Shown in pieces: positions 41,905 through 46,492 of a stretch of DNA of 46,492 bases; positions within the stretch are counted from its first letter, which is position 1, and each line of letters starts with the position of its first letter. The DNA is from Eisenbergiella tayi (GTDB taxonomy: Bacteria > Bacillota > Clostridia > Lachnospirales > Lachnospiraceae): NCBI RefSeq assembly GCF_001881565.1, contig NZ_MPDJ01000004.1:326464-372955 (forward strand), written 5' to 3'. The translations under genes were made by a program, and so were the position numbers. The notes beneath the pieces were generated by a model, which was not told the DNA's origin, ran no database searches, and saw only the letters and a list, made by a program, of their open reading frames with translations.

Positions 41905-42867
41905 TCACATCGCAATAAAAATAACTGCGGCTCCCAGCATAATCTGTATGATGGCAAACCGGAATACTGTCTGGGTGTTGGACCACTCCCATACTTTTCT
42001 CGCCTGATCATGGAGAGGAGTCCTCACCTTGGTAAGAATTCTTATTTTCAGGAAACGGAGCAGGAAAATCTTAACCAGCCCAAGCCCTCCGTCCAGAATC
42101 AGCACCAGGGCCACAGGAATATACAGGAAGGGGCTCCCGGTCTTCAGTACGGCAATGCTGATAAACAGGCCCATAGCCCGGGAACCGGCATCGCCCATCA
42201 TCAGTCTGCTGGGTGTGGCATTATACCACAGATATCCGAGTATACAGACACAGAACAGTAAAATCAGATAGGAAAAACTGTCCCCTCTGCTCTGCAGCAG
42301 ATCGACCAGATAAATAATCATCAGGGTAATAATCGTCAGGGTTCCGGACAGCCCGTCCACACCATCGGAACAGTTGGTCACATTGATGGAAACCCATACA
42401 AGCACCACCACAAGAAGCCCGAACAAAATCGGAGGGATGGTAAAGGACGCTCCGGTAAGGAGTATTGTCACCTCATTGGAATTGAAATTCAGGAAAGTGA
42501 CCGCCACCATAACTGCAATCAGCAAATCCAAAAAACCCTTTTTGTATTCCCCCCAGGGCGTTTTGGCACAATCATCCAAAAAACCGGTAATCATGGCTGC
42601 GCCTGTGAGAATCAGATATATAATCATTTCACGGCTGACCTGTCCGAAAAGCAGTGCCGCCGCAATAAATACCAGGACAAACAAAAATCCGGCTCCTCTC
42701 GGTTTACCGGCAGACTTTTTCCCGTCTACTGCAAATTCTCTTCCCTGATCTCTGGGCAGCATTCCCATTCCTTTCCACATCACAAGGCAGGTTGCCGCAA
42801 AGGCAAATAAAATTCCAATAAATGCTGAAGTCTTGATTCCGGCTTCACCGGCGATAAAATTTATCAT
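41905..42867 (-). CDS. MraY-family phospho-MurNAc-pentapeptide transferase-like protein
   Basis: The 320-residue protein has about ten membrane helices. It carries the DD pair in GFLDDCAKTPWGEYKKG, the MraY signature NVTNCSDGVDGLSG (near residue 175) and the MGDAGSRAMG motif. These define the polyprenyl-phosphate N-acetylhexosamine-1-phosphate transferase superfamily, closest to MraY. The HHH loop seen in true MraY (PLHHH-type) is here PLHDQARKVW, so two of three histidines are missing. It is not in a cell-wall gene cluster, so it may be a second, altered paralogue. It is divergent from the PHP gene. Confidence 0.82.
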   Translation of the reverse strand: MINFIAGEAGIKTSAFIGILFAFAATCLVMWKGMGMLPRDQGREFAVDGKKSAGKPRGAGFLFVLVFIAAALLFGQVSREMIIYLILTGAAMITGFLDDCAKTPWGEYKKGFLDLLIAVMVAVTFLNFNSNEVTILLTGASFTIPPILFGLLVVVLVWVSINVTNCSDGVDGLSGTLTIITLMIIYLVDLLQSRGDSFSYLILLFCVCILGYLWYNATPSRLMMGDAGSRAMGLFISIAVLKTGSPFLYIPVALVLILDGGLGLVKIFLLRFLKIRILTKVRTPLHDQARKVWEWSNTQTVFRFAIIQIMLGAAVIFIAM

Positions 42868-42990
42868 CTGTTTTTTGTTACCTTTCTGTAAAGATTGAAT
42901 GTTCCTGCTATTCTTACATATTCTATCATTAACATGTCCAAAATGGAATGATATATTTCAATAAAATCTTGTCTTTTGCCCTTTTCAAAT

Positions 42991-43020
42991 CCGGGGAAAA
43001 AGGCTACAATAATAATGTTA
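42991..43020 (+). promoter_or_regulatory. candidate promoter of the PHP gene
   Basis: TTTTCA, a 17-base spacer and TACAAT are found between about 42980 and 43010, just before AAGGAGG (43021-43027). The -35 is weak. Confidence 0.35.
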
Positions 43021-43037
43021 AAGGAGGTATGCCTGTT

Positions 43038-43832
43038 ATGAAAATCGACATGCATTGCCATGTAAAAGAAGGCTCTATCGACAGCAGAGTCTCCATGGAG
43101 GAATATATACAGCTGCTGCAGTCAAGAGGCTTCGGAGGGATGGTTATCACTGACCATGATACCTACAACGGCTACCGCTACTGGAAAAAAAACCTGAAGG
43201 ATAAAAAATATACAGACTTCAAGGTTTTCAAGGGCATTGAGTACGATACCCTTGGCGCCGGTCACATTCTTGTGATCGTGCCTGAAACCATAAAGCTCCG
43301 TATTCTTGAGCTGCGCGGCCTGCCTCTTAATATCCTGATTTCCATTGTCCACTCCTATGGAGGAATCCTGGGCCCGGCACATCCCTGCGGGGAAAAATAT
43401 TTAAGTTTCCGCAATACCAGAACTTACCGCCGGGATCCTAAAATCGTGGAACAATTTGATTTTGTAGAGGTTTTCAATGCCTGCGAGGATGAAGAATCCA
43501 ATGCTACGGCCTGCCGTCTTGCCGAGAAGTACCATAAACCCGGCGTCGGCGGAAGTGATTCCCATAAAATGGACTGTGTGGGTTTAGCCTACACTGAGGT
43601 CCCCGATACGGTACAGACCGAAACGGACCTGATCAATTGTATCAAAGCACAGGAAGTAATCGGCTGCGGCGGCACCCTTTACCGCAGGACAACCAAGGAA
43701 AAAATCGGAAAGGTCAATACCGTGTTGGTATACTCTTTCTGGTTCTACAACAAATTTTTCACCCTGGTCAAAACGCATAAAAGAAACCGCAAGCTGAGGG
43801 CAGAATATTCGGATCGGGAAGCCCAGATCTGA
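43038..43832 (+). CDS. PHP-domain metal-dependent phosphoesterase
   Basis: The 264-residue PHP protein begins MKIDMHCHVKEGS (first metal ligands HxH). It continues ITDHDTYNGYRYW, GPAHPCGEKY, and VGGSDSHKMDCVGLAYTE, the standard ligand order. PHP proteins hydrolyse phosphate esters such as histidinol phosphate or nucleotides; this short form lacks specificity clues. The ATG at 43038 lies 10 bases after AAGGAGG. The ATG at 43029 is too close to the RBS, and the longer frame from 42948 overlaps the promoter. It is transcribed away from the MraY-like gene. Confidence 0.85.
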   Translation: MKIDMHCHVKEGSIDSRVSMEEYIQLLQSRGFGGMVITDHDTYNGYRYWKKNLKDKKYTDFKVFKGIEYDTLGAGHILVIVPETIKLRILELRGLPLNILISIVHSYGGILGPAHPCGEKYLSFRNTRTYRRDPKIVEQFDFVEVFNACEDEESNATACRLAEKYHKPGVGGSDSHKMDCVGLAYTEVPDTVQTETDLINCIKAQEVIGCGGTLYRRTTKEKIGKVNTVLVYSFWFYNKFFTLVKTHKRNRKLRAEYSDREAQI

Positions 43833-43921
43833 ATCTTTCCGGTCAGTCCGGATACAAACTGAATAGGAAAAAGAAATGCAGTTTTTTTACGCATCACTGC
43901 AGGAAGGGCAGAAGAAGGATA

Positions 43922-44392
43922 TTATTCCTTTTTCCTGCTCTTTCTGCGTATCCGGGACGGCTGATCCTTTTTTACGAACCGAAAGACTCCCTGAGGGAGT
44001 TCAAACACACAGACGATTCCAAGTACAATGGCTATCGCAGCTTTCACAGCAGCGAAACCGGCCTCTCCGGCCTCCGCCAGCTGATCGGTAACCATATAAA
44101 AAGCCGACCAGTAGATTCCCGCTCCCGGAACAAGCGGGATAATTCCTGATATCAGAAATATCGTTACCGGACATTTTTCTCTCACTGCCCCCATCCGCGA
44201 CAGGAATATCACCAGTACAGAAGCAAAAAAAGTGGCCTCCGTCGCATTCAGGACAGGTTCAAGAAGACAGTAAAGCAGCCAGCCTGCACCTCCGATAAAT
44301 CCACAGTAAAGATAGTATTTGCGGGGCACGCCGAAAAGGAGGGCAAAAGCCACCGTTCCCAATGCGGCGGCAAGAACCTGTGTCACAATCAT
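43922..44392 (-). CDS. threonine/serine exporter family protein (ThrE_2-type, C-terminal half)
   Basis: The 156-residue protein has four or five membrane helices (IVTQVLAAALGTVAFALLF, AGWLLYCLLEPVLNATEAT, FLISGIIPLVPGAGIYWSAF, AIAIVLGIVCVFEL). This matches the C-terminal half of ThrE exporters encoded separately. ATG 44392 overlaps the previous gene's stop by 4 bases; a longer frame from 44629 reads through that gene and is not real. It is probably an essential partner of the gene upstream. Confidence 0.85.
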   Translation of the reverse strand: MIVTQVLAAALGTVAFALLFGVPRKYYLYCGFIGGAGWLLYCLLEPVLNATEATFFASVLVIFLSRMGAVREKCPVTIFLISGIIPLVPGAGIYWSAFYMVTDQLAEAGEAGFAAVKAAIAIVLGIVCVFELPQGVFRFVKKDQPSRIRRKSRKKE

Positions 44393-45213
44393 AGCAGCAT
44401 TCCTCCCGTCAGACGATGGTAAACCGTGATTACCACACCTACCCCCACCGCAATACACATGAATACCAGAATGGCGTCCAGCATCCTGACAGCACCGGCA
44501 ATATAATCTCCGTCGGCAATATCCCGGATTCCATTTGTGAATGCAATTCCGGGGACAAGAGGTATAATAGCGCCGATGATCATATGGTTCAGCGCATCCC
44601 CGATATGGATCCGGTACATGAAAATGCACAGCAGGGTAACCAGCGCCCCTCCTCCGATATTTCCGATGATCTTCGACATTCTGGGCTGGCTCAGCTCCAG
44701 CACGTAAATATACAGAAGAAAGCCTGCGATAAAGGCCCCCAGACAGTCCCTGAAGCTTCCTCCAAACATCACACAGAAACAGGCGCTTCCCACCGCCGAT
44801 GCCAGCACCTGCATTCTTTTGGTTTTGCGGGGCATGGTTTCTATACGTTTTAATTGTTCCCTTACTTCTTCTATTGTATAACGGCCTTCCACAATTTCCC
44901 TGGAAAGCTGGTTCACTGCCGCTACCCTGTCCAACTGGGCTCCCCGTACAGGAATATGACGCACCTGCGCATATACAGATTCTTTTTCATTTCCGGCCGT
45001 GATAAAAATACCGTTGCTCAATATAAAGGCGCTTTCGGATTCCACCCCATAATGGCGGCACATCCGGGTTATCGTTTCCTCCACACGGAATATTTCCGCG
45101 CCATTCTGAAGAAGAATATTTCCCGCCTGCATAGCACACTCCAGAACCAGGCTGCGCTGCGCATCTTCCGCCGCGGCTTTATCCAACGAGGATTCCTTTC
45201 CTGTCTCTTCCAT
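44389..45213 (-). CDS. threonine/serine exporter family protein (ThrE_1/DUF1212-type)
   Basis: The 274-residue protein has a soluble N-terminal part with the ThrE motif GNILLQNGAEIFRVEETITRM and then five membrane helices (including MIIGAIIPLVPGIAFTNGIRD). It is the N-terminal partner of the split exporter, which is believed to export threonine or serine. ATG 45213 follows GGAGGAG; longer frames overlap the upstream small gene. It is co-transcribed with the ThrE_2-type gene. Confidence 0.87.
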   Translation of the reverse strand: MEETGKESSLDKAAAEDAQRSLVLECAMQAGNILLQNGAEIFRVEETITRMCRHYGVESESAFILSNGIFITAGNEKESVYAQVRHIPVRGAQLDRVAAVNQLSREIVEGRYTIEEVREQLKRIETMPRKTKRMQVLASAVGSACFCVMFGGSFRDCLGAFIAGFLLYIYVLELSQPRMSKIIGNIGGGALVTLLCIFMYRIHIGDALNHMIIGAIIPLVPGIAFTNGIRDIADGDYIAGAVRMLDAILVFMCIAVGVGVVITVYHRLTGGMLL

Positions 45214-45229
45214 AACTCCTCCGCTTCCG

Positions 45230-45409
45230 CTACATTTGCTTTCGCACAATGCGGTATTCATCCTCCAATTGGAAATAAGGACAATTTTCAAAGGATGCAC
45301 TTAAAAAACGCACCATCTCGTCCTCATCCAGATCCATATCGCATATGTAGCAGTCATAATCCTCTTCATATTTATAATTCACACAGTTCTCACAGTTTCC
45401 AGATGCCAT
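45230..45409 (-). CDS. DUF6472-type small cysteine-rich protein (59 aa)
   Basis: This 59-residue protein begins MASGNCENCVNYKYEEDYDC and continues with CDMDLDEDEMVRFL and a conserved NCPYF(Q) stretch to EYRIVRKQM. The two CxxC-like pairs and late cysteine resemble a small metal site. I recognise this as the clostridial DUF6472 pattern. ATG 45409 follows AAGGA, and the stop is 17 bases before the ThrE_1-type start, so the three genes likely form an operon. Function unknown. Confidence 0.75.
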   Translation of the reverse strand: MASGNCENCVNYKYEEDYDCYICDMDLDEDEMVRFLSASFENCPYFQLEDEYRIVRKQM

Positions 45410-45433
45410 TTTGTCCTTTCCTTCCCTGTCCGC

Positions 45434-46210
45434 TTATTCCCTGCCGCCGGTTTTTCCGCTCTCCGGCCCGGCCCATGCATCCAGCATGGCTTTTACCGAG
45501 CGGGACATTTCTTCGCTGAAGCTGCAGTTCCACTTTCTCTTACAGAAGGCCTTTAGCCGCAGAGTCAGGTCCTCCCCATGCCAGTCTTCTTTTTCTTCTA
45601 TCATTTCCATCATACGTCCTGCTTTTTCCATATCATAACCGTTTTCGTGGACGATATCTTCCACCGCAAAACGAGGGGTCTGCCTGCGCTCCTCCTGCTG
45701 CCGTGAAGGATAACCTCCCACGATCATGGCAATCGGTGCCACATAGTCCGGCAGCCCCAGCAGCAGCCTGTGGGTTTCGTAATTTTCAAGTATATCACCT
45801 ATATAGCAGGTGCCAAGTCCCATGGCATCCGCCGCCGTTACAGCCGTCTGCGCCGCGATAATGGCATCCTCCGCCGCCAGCATAAAATCACCATAAGAAG
45901 GCCTGCGCACTTCCGTCTCCACCCGGCAGAATGCCTCATACCATCTCCTGTAGTCTGCACAGTAAATCAGGACAAGGGGCGCCGCTGCAATAAAGGGCTG
46001 GTTATCACAGGTGACCGCCAGCTTATCCTTTAATGCCTGGTCTGTCACGTCGATTATCGTGTATAATGTCATATTTCCAGCCGTCGCGGCACGCAGGGAC
46101 GCTTCCAAAAGCTGCCTTTTTACATCCTGCGGCACCGGCTTATCTTCAAATACCCGCATGGATTTGCGTTTCATAAGCAATTCTATCGTTTCATTTTTTC
46201 TTTTTTCCAT
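45434..46210 (-). CDS. nitroreductase-family FMN oxidoreductase
   Basis: The 258-residue protein starts with the nitroreductase FMN-binding segment LLMKRKSMRVFEDKPV. It has AAEDAIIAAQTAVTAADAMGLGTCYIG in the dimer/FMN region and LLGLPDYVAPIAMIVGGYP in the core. These enzymes use NAD(P)H to reduce nitro compounds, quinones or flavins. The ATG at 46210 is followed by a lysine-rich start. An operator-like palindrome lies about 50 bases upstream, consistent with redox-responsive control. It ends 24 bases before the DUF6472 gene. Confidence 0.9.
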   Translation of the reverse strand: MEKRKNETIELLMKRKSMRVFEDKPVPQDVKRQLLEASLRAATAGNMTLYTIIDVTDQALKDKLAVTCDNQPFIAAAPLVLIYCADYRRWYEAFCRVETEVRRPSYGDFMLAAEDAIIAAQTAVTAADAMGLGTCYIGDILENYETHRLLLGLPDYVAPIAMIVGGYPSRQQEERRQTPRFAVEDIVHENGYDMEKAGRMMEMIEEKEDWHGEDLTLRLKAFCKRKWNCSFSEEMSRSVKAMLDAWAGPESGKTGGRE

Positions 46211-46251
46211 TTTTATACCCCTTATCCGCTTCAGCGTACATTAATTCAATA

Positions 46252-46274
46252 TTTGAAACGTACTTTGTTTCAAA
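46252..46274. promoter_or_regulatory. operator-like palindrome upstream of the nitroreductase gene
   Basis: TTTGAAAC and GTTTCAAA are separated by 7 bases and overlap a likely promoter region of the minus-strand nitroreductase. The shape suits a dimeric repressor such as a MarR or HxlR-type protein, but no regulator gene is adjacent. Confidence 0.5.
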
Positions 46275-46420
46275 CTTTACTCCTGTTATCTTTCATGCAT
46301 CGTCATTTTGCCCTGTATATCTTACCATACCTTCCTGTATAGTCCAAGTACCCGGCCGATATATATTTTTAACAGTGTAGGATTACAATACATGTGTTAC
46401 ACCAGTATAAATAAAAAATA

Positions 46421-46488
46421 CGAGAACAGATTTTTGTGTTATATTTGAATCACCACAACACAAATAAATACAAAGGAGTCTGTTCTCG
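46421..46488 (+). promoter_or_regulatory. nested hairpin enclosing the RBS of the next gene
   Basis: CGAGAACAGA (46421-46430) pairs with TCTGTTCTCG (46479-46488). Inside, TTTGTGTT (46433-46440) pairs with AACACAAA (46457-46464). AAAGGAG (about 46472-46478) lies next to the closing arm, and the ATG follows 1 base after it. Pairing could hide the RBS, as in transposase genes guarded against read-through. Confidence 0.55.
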
Positions 46489-46489
46489 C

Positions 46490-46492
46490 ATG
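46490..46492 (+). CDS. start codon of an unseen gene (partial)
   Basis: ATG at the very end is preceded by AAAGGAG at about 11 bases. No coding sequence is visible, so only the start can be claimed. Its hairpin leader resembles insertion-sequence architecture. Confidence 0.45.

Larger units (their letters stand above)
46211..46489. other. 279-base intergenic region to the window end
   Basis: It holds the palindrome at 46252-46274, and at its right end a large nested hairpin that includes the RBS of the next gene. No open frame of note. Confidence 0.5.

Noticed and set aside
43922..44629. Longer version of the second ThrE-type gene
   Set aside because: The extra N-terminal part is the upstream exporter gene read in another frame; ATG 44392 fits the 4-base overlap.
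1..46492. CRISPR array, tRNA or rRNA genes
   Set aside because: No regularly spaced direct repeats, cloverleaf arms or rRNA-like segments were seen.

Overview
The window looks like a chromosomal segment of an anaerobic gut Firmicute of the Lachnospiraceae type (Clostridium cluster XIVa). This is inferred from gene content and sequence style: purine-rich AGGAGG ribosome binding sites, a PF04392-type ABC transporter, a clostridial iol operon, split ThrE exporters, a DUF6472 gene and a class-C-like group II intron end. Most genes lie on the minus strand and are ordinary metabolic or housekeeping functions.

Layout. 1-118: 3' end of a group II intron (domains V and VI). 119-3220: ABC transporter operon (substrate-binding lipoprotein, permease, ATPase) behind a good sigma-A promoter. 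3285-9677: hexapeptide-repeat protein, TopB, aspartate-semialdehyde dehydrogenase, argininosuccinate lyase and a CPBP protease. 9965-11453: ATPase and permease of a second ABC importer. The permease gene stops after 'GSQVF', and its missing C-terminal 34 codons lie about 10.4 kb away at 21838-21942. Everything between is an integrative element.

The element (about 11454-21837) carries an AAA-ATPase-like/PD-(D/E)XK protein, a large serine recombinase, and a compact four-gene cassette that I do not recognise as any named system. The cassette encodes a 555-residue membrane protein with a degenerate HNH-like motif, a 114-residue single-span protein sharing its C-terminal motif, a 438-residue tail-anchored coiled-coil protein with five H-x2-DID-x2-W repeats, and a CbbX/SpoVK-type AAA+ ATPase. 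Right of the cassette are scars of another mobile element: a small conserved gene, a broken replication-initiator-like gene and a 3'-truncated HipA-like gene. Joining the outer edges of the element rebuilds an intact permease. Joining its inner edges gives an attP-like dyad.

21943-24242: permease terminator, a DUF4091 protein and a GlsB-type membrane protein. 24249-25452: an SH3-domain membrane protein. 25540-33885: myo-inositol catabolism (iolE, iolG, an iron alcohol dehydrogenase, iolB, iolD, iolC) with a LacI-family regulator and repeated TTTGCGTGC operator candidates. No iolJ, iolA or inositol transporter is in the window. 34084-36666: a GH3 glycosidase with a near-consensus promoter whose spacer contains an ACACGTGT palindrome. 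36940-46210: PNPOx-like protein, linear-amide hydrolase, DUF3021/LytTR pair, M19 dipeptidase, Lgt, an MraY-like transferase with an altered histidine loop, PHP phosphoesterase, ThrE-type exporter pair, a small DUF6472 gene and a nitroreductase. The last three bases are a start codon preceded by a strong RBS inside a large hairpin, probably the beginning of another gene or mobile element.
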